A stretch of 64,000 bases of DNA from Duganella sp. CF517 (lineage in GTDB: Bacteria > Pseudomonadota > Gammaproteobacteria > Burkholderiales > Burkholderiaceae_D), in contig NZ_FODC01000004.1 in the NCBI RefSeq assembly GCF_900110275.1, forward strand, positions 682,001 through 746,000, written 5' to 3'. This document shows, in pieces, positions 53,240 through 62,351 of this stretch; within the stretch, counting starts at the first letter, position 1, and every line of letters begins with the position of its first letter. The notes below the pieces were generated by a model. That model ran no database searches. It had not been told where the DNA came from and was given only the letters and a program-made list of their open reading frames with translations. The position numbers were made by a program, and so were the translations under genes.

Positions 53240-54808
53240 ATGACGAACGACGTTGTAATTGTCGGCGCCGGTCCGGTCGGACTGTTCGCCGCGCTGCTGC
53301 TTGAACAACGGGGCATGACGGTGGCCCTGTACGAACGCTGGCCGACGTTCTATCCGCGCCCGCGCGCCTGCGGGGTCGACCACGAGATCATCCGCCAGCT
53401 GCAGCTGGCCGGCCTGGCCGCCGAGCTGGAACCCTTGCTGGACCCGGTGATCGGACCCGATAAAGCCTACGAATTCCTCAACGGCGCCGGCGAGACGATC
53501 CTCAAGATCGACTGGAACCGGCCGGGCGCGTCGGGCTGGGCGCAGATGAACATGTTCTACCAGCCCGACGTCGAGCAGTTGCTGGCGCGCCGCATCGAGG
53601 CCTCGCCGCGGGTGACCATCCACCGCGGGCGCGAGCTGGTGGCGCTGACGCAGCACGACGACCACGTGGCGCTCGAGTTCGGCGCGACGGGCAATCCGCA
53701 GGACAAGATCGGCGCCACGGCGCGCTACGTGCTCGGCGCCGACGGCGCCCGCAGCACCACGCGCGACTTGCTGGCGATCGGCCAGACCGATCTGGGCTTC
53801 GAGTACGACTGGCTGGTGGTCGACGTCATCCCCGACGAGGAACGGGTGTGGAAGCCGTACGTGGTCCAGCATTGCGACCCGGCCCGTCCGTCGACGCTGG
53901 TGGCCAGCGGTCCCGGCCGCCGGCGCTGGGAATTCATGCGCATGCCGGGCGAATCGATCGAGGAGCTCAACACGATGGAAAAAGCGTGGGAGCTGCTGGC
54001 GCCGTGGAACGTCACGCCCGAAAATGCCACCGTGGAGCGGCACGCCGTCTACACCTTCCGTGGCTCGTGGGCGGACCAGTGGAAAAAAGGCCGGGTGTTC
54101 CTGGCCGGCGACGCGGCGCACCTGATGCCGCCGTTCCTGGGCCAGGGCTTGTGCTCGGGCATGCGCGACGCGCTGGCGTTCTGCTGGCGCGTCGAGGCCG
54201 TGCTGCGCGGCGGCGCGCCGCTGGCCTTGTTCGACTCCTATGGTCCGGAGCGCAGCGTCCACGTTCAGGAAATCATCCACCAGGCGGTCGAGATGGGGCG
54301 CCTGATCTGCATGCTCGATCCGGCCGAGGTGGCCGCGCGCGACGCCCAAATGAAAGAGGCGATGCGCAACCCGGCCCTGGCGCTGAAGCCGCCGCCGGAA
54401 CCGCGCCTCGGCGACAGCGCCGCCTTCCAGGCGGGCAATCCGCACGCCGGTTATTTGTCGGTCCAGGCGCGGGTCGGCCACGGCGGACGCGAGGGCCTGT
54501 TCGATGACGTCGTCGGCAAGGGCTGGCAATTGCTGCTGCGCGGCGACGGCGCCGAGCCGGCGATCGACGCGGCGCTGCGCGCGGCGGTGAGCCGCCTGGG
54601 CGGCGTGGTCGCCGATTTCGGCCCGGGCGGCGACACGGTCGACCTCGATGGCACGTATGCGGACTGGTTCGACGGCCTTGGCGCCGACGCGGCGCTGGTG
54701 CGACCGGACTTTTATGTCTTTGGCACGGCCTCCAGATCGGAGGTCGGGTCGCTGCTCGCCCAGGCGAGCGCGATGCTGGGGATGGCACCCGCGGCAAACC
54801 CACGATAA
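53240..54808 (+). CDS. FAD-dependent aromatic monooxygenase (MhpA-like)
   Basis: A 522-residue class A flavoprotein hydroxylase. FAD fingerprint VVIVGAGPVGLFAALLLEQRGMTVALYE at the N-terminus; central motif YVLGADGARSTTRDLL near residue 165; second FAD motif FLAGDAAHLMPPFLGQGLCSGMRDA near 290. An extended C-terminal thioredoxin-like domain follows, as in MhpA, PheA and related enzymes of about 500-600 residues. The expected reaction is NAD(P)H-dependent ortho-hydroxylation of a phenolic ring. Start at the second of two near ATGs (53240; the other is 53234) because an AGG lies 6 bp ahead. It is the first large enzyme gene of a TetR-controlled operon, followed by the reductase fusion and a cupin. 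Confidence 0.87.
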   Translation: MTNDVVIVGAGPVGLFAALLLEQRGMTVALYERWPTFYPRPRACGVDHEIIRQLQLAGLAAELEPLLDPVIGPDKAYEFLNGAGETILKIDWNRPGASGWAQMNMFYQPDVEQLLARRIEASPRVTIHRGRELVALTQHDDHVALEFGATGNPQDKIGATARYVLGADGARSTTRDLLAIGQTDLGFEYDWLVVDVIPDEERVWKPYVVQHCDPARPSTLVASGPGRRRWEFMRMPGESIEELNTMEKAWELLAPWNVTPENATVERHAVYTFRGSWADQWKKGRVFLAGDAAHLMPPFLGQGLCSGMRDALAFCWRVEAVLRGGAPLALFDSYGPERSVHVQEIIHQAVEMGRLICMLDPAEVAARDAQMKEAMRNPALALKPPPEPRLGDSAAFQAGNPHAGYLSVQARVGHGGREGLFDDVVGKGWQLLLRGDGAEPAIDAALRAAVSRLGGVVADFGPGGDTVDLDGTYADWFDGLGADAALVRPDFYVFGTASRSEVGSLLAQASAMLGMAPAANPR

Positions 54809-54840
54809 ACAACACAGCGCTAACAAGAATGGAGACAACA

Positions 54841-55965
54841 ATGACAAGCTCAACACAGGGCGCCGCCATCGACGCGGCCGCCCCGGATTTACAGCAGGAT
54901 TTCAAAAGCGCGATGCGGCGCCTGGCCGCCACCGTCTGCGTGGTGTCCACGACCGACCAGGACGGCTGGCACGGCATGACGGCCACGTCGGTCACGTCGG
55001 TGTCGATGGACCCGCCGTCGGTGCTGGTATGCGTCAACACCACCGCCACCCTGCACAAGATACTGCACGCGGGCGGGCACTTCTGCGTCAACGTGCTGCG
55101 CGCCTCGCAGGAGGCGCAGGCCGGCCGCTTCGCCAGCAGCAAGATCCGCGGCGCGGACCGTTTCGCCGACCACGCGTGGAAGGCGAACGCGGAGCAGGGC
55201 GCCTTGCCCTACCTGGTCGACGCCCAGGCCAACCTGTTCTGTGACATCGACCAGGCCATTTCCTACGGTACCCATACCATCTTCATCGGCCGCGTCAACG
55301 AGATCCGCATCGGCGAGCTGGTCTCGCCGCTGCTGTACGCCGACGGCCAGTACCTGGCGACGCGCCGGGTGCCCAACTTCCCGGTCGAGACCTTGTTCCT
55401 GCACCGCTGGTCGCCGCGCGCGTTCACGCCGGAGCCGATCCCGGAGACGCAGCTGATGACGTTGCTGGAGGCGGCGCGCTGGGCGCCGTCGTGCTTCAAC
55501 TCGCAGCCGTGGCGCTTCCTGTACGCGCTGCGCGACACGCCGCAGTGGGACAAGTTTGTCGGCCTGCTGACGCCGGACAACCAGGTGTGGGCCAAGAACG
55601 CCTCGGCCCTGGTGTTCATCGTGTCGAATACGTTGATGAGGAATCCGGCCGCCGAAGAGGGCGCGGCGGCCGACGAATGGGTGCCGTCGTACACCCACTC
55701 GTTCGACGCCGGCGCCGCCTGGGCGCAACTGGGGCTGCAATCGACGCTGGCCGGCCTGCGCGCGCACGGCATCATCGGCATCGACCTGGAACGCGCGCGC
55801 CGGGAACTGAACGTGCCGGAGCACTACCGCATCGAGGCGGCCGTCGCCATCGGCCGCCAGGCGCCGGCCGAAACGCTGGACGACGATTTGCAGAAGAAGG
55901 AGCAGCCGAGCGAGCGCGAGCCGTTGTCGGTGATCGCCCTCGAGGGCGGCTTCCCGGCGGCGTAA
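54841..55965 (+). CDS. Flavin reductase - nitroreductase fusion
   Basis: A 374-residue fusion of two normally separate proteins. Residues about 15-170 are a complete HpaC/RutF-type NAD(P)H:flavin oxidoreductase (MRRLAATVCVVSTTDQDGWHGMTATSVTSVSMDPPSVLVCVN...GGHFCVNVL). Residues about 180-370 are a nitroreductase-family domain (LFLHRWSPRAFTPEPIPETQLMTLLEAARWAPSCFNSQPWRFLYA; C-terminal VAIGRQAP). ATG at 54841 has GGAG ahead. The first domain can supply reduced flavin to the acyl-CoA-dehydrogenase-fold oxygenase at 60948, which has no other reductase in the window. The second domain may reduce a quinone or other intermediate. Confidence 0.88.
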   Translation: MTSSTQGAAIDAAAPDLQQDFKSAMRRLAATVCVVSTTDQDGWHGMTATSVTSVSMDPPSVLVCVNTTATLHKILHAGGHFCVNVLRASQEAQAGRFASSKIRGADRFADHAWKANAEQGALPYLVDAQANLFCDIDQAISYGTHTIFIGRVNEIRIGELVSPLLYADGQYLATRRVPNFPVETLFLHRWSPRAFTPEPIPETQLMTLLEAARWAPSCFNSQPWRFLYALRDTPQWDKFVGLLTPDNQVWAKNASALVFIVSNTLMRNPAAEEGAAADEWVPSYTHSFDAGAAWAQLGLQSTLAGLRAHGIIGIDLERARRELNVPEHYRIEAAVAIGRQAPAETLDDDLQKKEQPSEREPLSVIALEGGFPAA

Positions 55966-56043
55966 CCGGACGCTGCGCCACGGTTTTCATGCCACACAGC
56001 GGCGCCGGTGTCCGGCGCCGTTTTAACTTTCGAAGGAACGATA

Positions 56044-56388
56044 ATGGAAGTAGTTAAATTTGCCGAAGCGCCGTTTTATACCGCCCCGCACCATGAGGAT
56101 GTCGTCGCCCGCCGCCTGCAGGGCGGCGTGGCCAGCAGCACCGATTTCGCGCTGGTGGGGCATTCGTATCTGCGCGATGGCGCCAAGGTGCAAATGAGCG
56201 CCGGCACGTTCGGCAAGGTGTATGTGATCACCGAGGGGTCGCTGATCATCGAGCAGGAAGACGGCGTCGAGCATGTGCTGGAGCTGTTCGACAGCATCCA
56301 CATTCCCGCCGGCGAAGCGCGCGCGATCCGCAACGACAGCGGCGCCGGCGCCACGATGATCGTCATCACGCCGCCGGTGCCGGCCTAA
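56044..56388 (+). CDS. Small cupin-domain protein
   Basis: A 114-residue single-domain cupin: AGTFGKVYVITEGSLIIEQEDGVEHVLELFDSIHIPAGEARAIRNDSGAGATMIVI. The first cupin motif lacks its usual histidines, so metal binding by the standard residues is doubtful. ATG at 56044 with AAGGA ahead; a longer in-frame start was rejected. It is the last gene of the monooxygenase operon. A binding or isomerase role is possible; no specific function can be given. Confidence 0.8.
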   Translation: MEVVKFAEAPFYTAPHHEDVVARRLQGGVASSTDFALVGHSYLRDGAKVQMSAGTFGKVYVITEGSLIIEQEDGVEHVLELFDSIHIPAGEARAIRNDSGAGATMIVITPPVPA

Positions 56389-56408
56389 ACGCCGGCGTGG
56401 CCGCCGCC

Positions 56409-56434
56409 GCCATGCGCCGTCGAAGGCGCATGGC
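56409..56434. terminator. Hairpin between convergent operons
   Basis: GCCATGCGCC and GGCGCATGGC form a perfect 10-bp stem with a 6-nt loop in the 56-bp gap between the cupin and DUF3500 stop codons. It is symmetric and could serve both directions, though no T-run follows. Confidence 0.55.
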
Positions 56435-56444
56435 GTGTGGCGTA

Positions 56445-57707
56445 TCAGGCCGTACCCGGGTTTTTACCCGGATGCACCTGCTCATAATGTAGCCGCAGCA
56501 AGTCCTTGCCGTAGTCGTTGCCGTTGGGCGTGCGCACCACCGTGTGGATGTGGCACTTGGCCGGCGTGTCGTTGGCCAGCCAGATGCCGGCGTGGTGGTC
56601 GAACTCGGTCATCACCACCGGGCTCTGGATGCGGTAGTAGAACGGATCGTCCTCGCCGTGGCCGCCGATCCAGCTCCACCAGGTGCGGTCGAGCATCGAT
56701 TCGACGTGGTCCATCTTGGCCCTGAGCGGGCCTTCGGGCAGGTAGCAGACGAACGCTTCGACGATCTCGAGCAGCTGGCGCTTCTGCAGCGACGAAAACT
56801 CCTTCACCGAAATGCCTTCGTACGGGATGATGCGGTTGTCCTGGAAGGCGCCGCCGAGCGCGCGCTCGTCGCCCGGATTCCAGCGCCCCTCGGGCATGGC
56901 CGGGTCCTTCATCTGCTTGAAGACGGTGGCCCGCTCGCGCAGCGCCTCGGGCAGCGAACGCATCAACGCCAACCCCACGTCCTGCTCGGTGTCGAACAGC
57001 TTCAGGCCTTTGTTCGGGCCGTCGTCGATCTCGTTCGGCTCGGCGCCCATGAAGGTCGGCGAGATCACCATCTGGCTGCCCTGCACGAACACGTTCAGGC
57101 ACAGGTGGTGGCCGTACAGGTTCCAGCCCCACGGACCGTCCATCGACGGCTCGCCGAACAGCAGGAAGTTGTAGCTCCACTCGTTCATGATGTTTTCGAG
57201 CTGGCACAGCTGGCCCAGGAAGGCGTTGGTCTTCATGCAGCCGCGCGCCTTTTCGAAGCCCTTGGCGCTCAGCGACGCCTTGATCAGGTTCATGATCGCC
57301 AGGCGCGGGACCGGCGCCAGATCCTCCAGGCGCACGCCGTTCGGATTGAGCAGGAATTCCGGATTGCTCCAGCTGCGCCACTCCTTGGCGTCGATCGGAT
57401 AGCGCACTTTGTCGAGTTCGTCCGCGCCGAGCACGTTGAGCATGTTCCTGGCGGCGTCGACCAGCTGCGCGGTCGGCGCGCCCTCGTTCTTGATCTCGTA
57501 CAGGCCGGTTTCCTTGTGGCCATCGCAGGTGATGCAGGAGTGCGGTTCGGCATACAGCTTGCGCCAGTCGGCCACCAGCGCGGCCGGGATCGGCTCCTTG
57601 ATCACCTCCTGCGCGAAGGCATGCGGATCGAGATGGCGGAACGGCGTCAGCCGTGGCGAGTCGACGGGGTAGAGAAGATCCCTGAATTGCGGCCTTTTGT
57701 ATTGCAT
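56445..57707 (-). CDS. DUF3500 family protein
   Basis: A 420-residue protein of the DUF3500 family, recognised from WGWNLYGHHLCLNVFVQGSQMVISPTFMGAEPNEI, the internal LMRSLPEALRERATVF, and the late HAGIWLANDTPAKCHIHTVVRTPNGNDYG. The conserved histidines suggest a metal-dependent enzyme, but no activity is established to my knowledge. There is no signal peptide. It is last in the minus-strand operon, 24 bp after meaB, and so under the TetR-type promoter at 62.3 kb. Confidence 0.85.
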   Translation of the reverse strand: MQYKRPQFRDLLYPVDSPRLTPFRHLDPHAFAQEVIKEPIPAALVADWRKLYAEPHSCITCDGHKETGLYEIKNEGAPTAQLVDAARNMLNVLGADELDKVRYPIDAKEWRSWSNPEFLLNPNGVRLEDLAPVPRLAIMNLIKASLSAKGFEKARGCMKTNAFLGQLCQLENIMNEWSYNFLLFGEPSMDGPWGWNLYGHHLCLNVFVQGSQMVISPTFMGAEPNEIDDGPNKGLKLFDTEQDVGLALMRSLPEALRERATVFKQMKDPAMPEGRWNPGDERALGGAFQDNRIIPYEGISVKEFSSLQKRQLLEIVEAFVCYLPEGPLRAKMDHVESMLDRTWWSWIGGHGEDDPFYYRIQSPVVMTEFDHHAGIWLANDTPAKCHIHTVVRTPNGNDYGKDLLRLHYEQVHPGKNPGTA

Positions 57708-57731
57708 GGTGTGCTCCGTTATCGTTGGTTT

Positions 57732-58766
57732 TTAGTGTTTGATACAGTCAAGCAACCGGTACGCGGCGGCGCCCGGCGTGATCCTTCCCTCGGCGACCGC
57801 CTCGGTCAGTTGCGCGAGCTCGGCGCCGACGGCCGGATGGCGCCGGAAATGCTGGCGCACGCCCGAATCGATCAGGTTCCACATCCACGCCAGCGCCTGG
57901 CGGCGGCGCTTGGCGTCGAACTCGCCGGTGCCGGTCATCGTGTCGCGGTAGCGCTCGACGTCGGCCCAGAACGCGTCGATGCCGCGCCTGGCCAGCGAGC
58001 TGACGGCGAGCACCGGCACCCGCCAGTTTTTGCTGGCCGGGCGCAGCATCGTCAGCGCCGTCTGCACTTGCATGCGCGCCAGTTCGGTCGCCTGCGCGTC
58101 GATGTCGGCCTTGTTGAACAGGACCAGGTCGGCGATTTCGACGATCCCCTTCTTGATCGTTTGCAGGTCGTCGCCGGCGTTGGCCAGTTGCAGCAGCACG
58201 AACAGGTCGACCATGCCGGCCACCATCGTCTCGCTCTGACCGACGCCGACCGTCTCGACGATGATGACGTCGAAGCCGGCCGCCTCGAACAGCAGCATGG
58301 CTTCGCGCGTCTTTTCGGCGACGCCGCCGAGCGCCCCGGATGTGGGACTGGGGCGGATGAAGGCTTCCTCGCGCTGGCACAGCGATTCCATCCGCGTTTT
58401 GTCGCCGAGGATGGAGCCGCCGGAGATCGACGAGGACGGGTCGACCGCCAGCACCGCGACGCGCTTGCCGGCGTCGATCAGGAAATTGCCGAGCGCTTCG
58501 ATGAAGGTCGACTTGCCCGAGCCGGGCACGCCCGAGATCCCGACCCGGATCGCGCGGCCCGTGTGCGGCAGCAAGGCCGCCAGCACCTGTTGCGCGCGCG
58601 CCTGGTGGTCGGCGCGGGTCGATTCGATCAGCGTGATCGATTTCGCCAGCGCGCGGCGCTGCCCGGCGCCCGGGCCGAGCACGCCGTCGACCAGTTTCTG
58701 GTCGGCGGGCTCGAGCGCGGCGGGCGGCGGCGCGGCCCCATCGGTTGACTGCAAGGAGGCCGGCAC
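57732..58766 (-). CDS. meaB: Methylmalonyl-CoA mutase-associated GTPase MeaB
   Basis: A 344-residue G3E GTPase. Walker A GVPGSGKST near residue 83, AVDPSSSISGGSILGDKTRM (switch region), VETVGVGQSE, and NKAD as the base-recognition motif; C-terminal dimerisation arm at about 270-335. MeaB protects and gates cofactor loading of methylmalonyl-CoA mutase. It starts with GTG 3 bp after the mutase stop codon, so the two are coupled. Confidence 0.95.
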   Translation of the reverse strand: MPASLQSTDGAAPPPAALEPADQKLVDGVLGPGAGQRRALAKSITLIESTRADHQARAQQVLAALLPHTGRAIRVGISGVPGSGKSTFIEALGNFLIDAGKRVAVLAVDPSSSISGGSILGDKTRMESLCQREEAFIRPSPTSGALGGVAEKTREAMLLFEAAGFDVIIVETVGVGQSETMVAGMVDLFVLLQLANAGDDLQTIKKGIVEIADLVLFNKADIDAQATELARMQVQTALTMLRPASKNWRVPVLAVSSLARRGIDAFWADVERYRDTMTGTGEFDAKRRRQALAWMWNLIDSGVRQHFRRHPAVGAELAQLTEAVAEGRITPGAAAYRLLDCIKH

Positions 58767-58769
58767 GGT

Positions 58770-60947
58770 CTACGCCGCCGTGGCGGCCAGCGCCTTGCGG
58801 ATTTCCAGCAGCGTGGTCCGGGCCGAATCCTCGATGCGCGTGCCCGGCCCGAAAATGGCCTTGGCGCCGGCCTCGAACAGGTAGTCGTAGTCCTGCGCCG
58901 GGATCACGCCGCCGGCGAAGACGATGATGTCGTCGGCGCCCTGGTCCTTGAGCGCCTTGACCAGCGCCGGCAGCAACGTCTTGTGGCCGGCCGCCAGCGA
59001 CGACACGCCCACCGCGTGCACGTCGTTCTCGATCGCCAGCCGCGCCGCTTCCTCCGGCGTCTGGAACAGCGGGCCGACGTCGATGTCGAACCCGAGGTCG
59101 GCGAAGGCGGTGGCCACCACCTTGGCGCCGCGGTCGTGGCCGTCCTGGCCCAGCTTGGCGATCATGATGCGCGGACGGCGGCCCTCGTCGGCCAGGAATT
59201 GCTCGATGTCGGCCTTGATTTCCTCCCAGCTGACCTGGCCCTCGACCACCGCGCCGTACACGCCCGAGACGGTCTGCTGCGTCGCGCGGAAGCGGCCGTA
59301 GACCGTTTCCAGCGCGTCGGAGATCTCGCCGACCGACGCGCGCAGCCGTACCGCCTTGATCGCCAGGTCCAGCAGGTTGCCGTCGCCGCCCTCGGCGCAT
59401 TTGACCAGCGCGTCGAGCGCGGCCATCATCTTGTCGTCGTCGCGCGCGGCGCGCATCCGGTTCAGGCGCGCGATCTGCGACTCGCGCACGGCGACGTTGT
59501 CGATGTCGAGGATCTCGATCGGGTCTTCCTTGGCCAGCTTGTATTTGTTGACGCCGACGATGACGTCCTTGCCGGAATCGATGCGCGCTTGCTTGTCGGC
59601 CGCGCACGCTTCGATCTTCAGCTTGGCCCAGCCCGATTCGACCGCGTGCGTCATGCCGCCCATGGCCTCGACTTCCTCCATGATCTTCCACGCCTCGTCG
59701 GCCATGTCCTGGGTCAGCTTCTCCATCATGTAGGAGCCGCCCCACGGATCGACCACGCTGGTGATATGGGTTTCTTCCTGGATCACCAGCTGCGTGTTGC
59801 GGGCGATGCGCGACGAGAAATCGGTCGGCAGCGCGATCGCCTCGTCGAGCGCGTTGGTGTGCAGCGACTGGGTGCCGCCGAACACCGCCGCCATCGCCTC
59901 GATGGTGGTGCGCACCACGTTGTTGTAGGGGTCCTGTTCGGTCAGGGTCCAGCCGGAGGTCTGGCAGTGGGTGCGCAGCATCGACGACTTGGCGCTCTTG
60001 GGCGAGAACTCCTGCATGATCTTCCACCACAGCAGGCGGGAGGCGCGCAGCTTGGCCACCTCCAGGTAGAAGTTCATGCCGATGGCGAAGAAAAAGCTCA
60101 GCCGGCCGGCGAATTCGTCGACGTCCAGGCCCGAGGCGATCGCCGTCTTGACGTACTCGCGGCCGTCGGCCAGCGTGAACGCCAGCTCCAGCGACTGGTT
60201 GGCGCCGGCCTCCTGGATGTGGTAGCCGGAGATCGAGATCGAATTGAACTTCGGCATGTTCTTGGCCGTGTAGCCGATGATGTCGGCGATGATCTTCATC
60301 GACGGCCCGGGCGGGTAGATGTAGGTGTTGCGGACCATGAACTCCTTGAGGATGTCGTTCTGTATGGTCCCCGACAACTGCTCCTGCGTCACGCCTTGCT
60401 CCTCGGCGGCGACCACGTAGCCGGCCAGGATCGGCAGCACGGCGCCGTTCATCGTCATCGACACCGACACCTTGTCGAGCGGGATGCCGTCGAACAGGAT
60501 CTTCATGTCCTCGACCGAGTCGATCGCCACGCCGGCCTTGCCGACGTCGCCGGTCACGCGCGGATGGTCCGAGTCGTAGCCGCGGTGGGTGGCCAGGTCG
60601 AACGCCACCGACACGCCCTGTCCGCCGGCCGCCAGCGCCTTGCGGTAGAACGCGTTGGACGCCTCGGCCGTGGAGAAGCCGGCGTACTGGCGGATGGTCC
60701 ATGGACGCACCGCGTACATGGTCGCCTGCGGCCCGCGCAGGTAGGGGGCGAAGCCGGGCAGGGTGTCGGTGTATTGCAGGCCCGCCACGTCGCTGCGGGT
60801 GTACAGCGGCTTGACCTGGATGCCGTCGGGCGTGGTCCAGGTCAGCGCCGCGACGTCGCCGCCGGGCGCGGACTTGGCCGCCGCCTTTTTCCAGGCGTCC
60901 AGCCCGGAATAGTCGGGCGCGGCGGCGGAATGGGTGTTCGCCGTCAT
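58770..60947 (-). CDS. Methylmalonyl-CoA mutase (catalytic and B12 domains in one chain)
   Basis: A 725-residue adenosylcobalamin-dependent mutase. The N-terminal TIM-barrel substrate domain (about 30-560) contains the TMYAVRPWTIRQYAGFSTAEASN block. The C-terminal B12-binding domain (about 590-725) has the cobalt-ligand motif DGHDRGAKV. It interconverts methylmalonyl-CoA and succinyl-CoA. Its start codon directly follows the stop of the preceding monooxygenase gene (TAAATG), and meaB follows, so all are one operon. Its placement in a TetR-controlled oxidative operon implies that the pathway generates methylmalonyl-CoA or propionyl-CoA. Confidence 0.96.
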   Translation of the reverse strand: MTANTHSAAAPDYSGLDAWKKAAAKSAPGGDVAALTWTTPDGIQVKPLYTRSDVAGLQYTDTLPGFAPYLRGPQATMYAVRPWTIRQYAGFSTAEASNAFYRKALAAGGQGVSVAFDLATHRGYDSDHPRVTGDVGKAGVAIDSVEDMKILFDGIPLDKVSVSMTMNGAVLPILAGYVVAAEEQGVTQEQLSGTIQNDILKEFMVRNTYIYPPGPSMKIIADIIGYTAKNMPKFNSISISGYHIQEAGANQSLELAFTLADGREYVKTAIASGLDVDEFAGRLSFFFAIGMNFYLEVAKLRASRLLWWKIMQEFSPKSAKSSMLRTHCQTSGWTLTEQDPYNNVVRTTIEAMAAVFGGTQSLHTNALDEAIALPTDFSSRIARNTQLVIQEETHITSVVDPWGGSYMMEKLTQDMADEAWKIMEEVEAMGGMTHAVESGWAKLKIEACAADKQARIDSGKDVIVGVNKYKLAKEDPIEILDIDNVAVRESQIARLNRMRAARDDDKMMAALDALVKCAEGGDGNLLDLAIKAVRLRASVGEISDALETVYGRFRATQQTVSGVYGAVVEGQVSWEEIKADIEQFLADEGRRPRIMIAKLGQDGHDRGAKVVATAFADLGFDIDVGPLFQTPEEAARLAIENDVHAVGVSSLAAGHKTLLPALVKALKDQGADDIIVFAGGVIPAQDYDYLFEAGAKAIFGPGTRIEDSARTTLLEIRKALAATAA

Positions 60948-62213
60948 TTAAGCGACCTTTGCCGCCGGTGCCGGCGTGAAGCGGTCGAGCGTGGTAATGC
61001 CCTCGAAATTGTGCGGCTGCAGGCCGGCCATCAGGCGCCCGTAGTTCTCCGACAGCGCCTCCAGGTTCAGCGCGCCGTGCAGGGTGACGATGCGGGCGTC
61101 GCGCCAGGCGCGCTGGATCGGTTCGAACAGCATGATCGCGGTCGAGCCGGAATTGCGTTGCAGGATCTCGATCGCTTCGGCGCACCATTTGGCCGCGTAG
61201 GCCGTTTCCACCAGCACGCGCGAACTAAATAGTTGCATGGTTTCGGCGTCGGCCGGCGTGCCGGCGGCGGCCAGCGCGCCCAGACGGTCGGTCTCTTCGG
61301 CGTTGGCGCGCGCCATCAGCAGCGCCGACTGGATCTTGGTGTGCACCTCGGACAGCAGCAAATGGGTCAGCGGCGCCTCCAGCTGGTTCTTGTAGGTGGT
61401 GCCACGGATCGGGCGACCGGCGGAGCGGTCGAGGAAGCGCGCCAGCGCGCCCTGCGCCAGGCCGATCGACATGCCGGCCATCAGGCTGAACGACCAGCCC
61501 AGCGTCGGCGCCTTCCACAGGCTGCCCTTGAGGCCGTTGTCGTGCACGGCGCTGGTCACTTCGCGGAAATCGATGGCGCGGTAGTTGGGCACGAACAATT
61601 CCTCGTCGGTGAGCGTGATCGAGACGCTGCCGGTGGCGCACATGCCGGCCACCTTCCAGTCGTCGAGGAATTTGAGCTGGTCGCGCGGCACCTGGGCGCC
61701 GACCAGGAAGCGGCCGTTGCCCTCGTCGCAGATGCAACCGAGGTTGGTGTAGGGCGCCCACAGCGAATCGCTGCCGAAGGTCCACGGGCCGCCGGAGATG
61801 ATCCAGCCGCCGTCGACGCGCTTGGCTTTGCCGCGCGTGGCCGGGAAGTGGCTCGAGCCGGCCACGCGCGGGCCGACCCATTTGCCGCCGAACACTTCTT
61901 CGACGACCTTGGCGCCCATCCCGGCCGGAATCCAGTTGGTGGCGGCGCCGACCCAGGTGGTCCAGCCGGCCGAGCCGTCCCATTTGGCGACCTCGATGAT
62001 GACGTCGAGCTGCTGGCGCACCGACAGTTCGTCGCCGCCGTATTCGGCCGGGCTGCCGATGTTGAAGGCGCCGGTGGCGTCGAGCGCGGCGATGGTCTCG
62101 TCGGAGTGGCGGTTGTTGCGTTCGGCTTCGCTGGCGCGCTCGCGCAGCGTGGGGCCGAGTGCGCGAATCTGGTCGAGGATGGTGGCCAGGCGTTCGGCTT
62201 TATTGGTGGTCAT
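60948..62213 (-). CDS. Acyl-CoA-dehydrogenase-fold flavin monooxygenase (HsaA/HpaB group)
   Basis: A 421-residue protein of the acyl-CoA dehydrogenase superfamily. N-terminal helices, GAFNIGSPAEYGGDELSVRQQLDVIIEVAKWDGSAGWTTWVGAA, a mid beta-domain with WKVAGMCATGSVSITL, and a C-terminal helical bundle. The SAGW and GSVSI patterns are those of two-component, reduced-flavin-dependent monooxygenases rather than true dehydrogenases, and no catalytic base glutamate of the usual kind is evident. It therefore needs a flavin reductase; the fusion at 54841 is the only candidate in the window. First gene of the minus-strand operon under site 3. Confidence 0.82.
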   Translation of the reverse strand: MTTNKAERLATILDQIRALGPTLRERASEAERNNRHSDETIAALDATGAFNIGSPAEYGGDELSVRQQLDVIIEVAKWDGSAGWTTWVGAATNWIPAGMGAKVVEEVFGGKWVGPRVAGSSHFPATRGKAKRVDGGWIISGGPWTFGSDSLWAPYTNLGCICDEGNGRFLVGAQVPRDQLKFLDDWKVAGMCATGSVSITLTDEELFVPNYRAIDFREVTSAVHDNGLKGSLWKAPTLGWSFSLMAGMSIGLAQGALARFLDRSAGRPIRGTTYKNQLEAPLTHLLLSEVHTKIQSALLMARANAEETDRLGALAAAGTPADAETMQLFSSRVLVETAYAAKWCAEAIEILQRNSGSTAIMLFEPIQRAWRDARIVTLHGALNLEALSENYGRLMAGLQPHNFEGITTLDRFTPAPAAKVA

Positions 62214-62249
62214 GGTGTTCGTCTCCGCTGTTTTTGTTTCGAAAAAAAT

Positions 62250-62294
62250 ATATCAACACGCATTGATATTATTCAAGAGTGGGGAGGGTGTCAA
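62250..62294 (-). promoter_or_regulatory. TetR-regulated promoter of the minus-strand operon (site 3 of 4)
   Basis: On the minus strand: -35 TTGACA (62294-62289), 17 bp, -10 TAATAT (62271-62266), and the operator (plus-strand ATATCAACACGCATTGATAT, 62250-62269) overlapping the -10. Its 20-bp operator is the same sequence as sites 2 and 4 read from this strand. Confidence 0.88.
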
Positions 62295-62351
62295 TGGCCG
62301 AAACAAAGAAAACACGGGACAAAGCTGCGCGAGATTTCTTCGCCAACGGCA

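Noticed and set aside
54829..54840. Earlier ATG (54829) as start of the reductase fusion
   Set aside because: The GGAG of the ribosome site falls inside that extension, so the ATG at 54841 is preferred.
51284..54856. 1190-codon minus-strand frame across the SnoaL, MFS and monooxygenase genes
   Set aside because: It crosses three well-supported plus-strand genes and a promoter; shadow frame.
60948..62213. Annotation as an ordinary acyl-CoA dehydrogenase for beta-oxidation
   Set aside because: SAGW and GSVSI motifs and the nearby flavin reductase fit the two-component monooxygenase group better.
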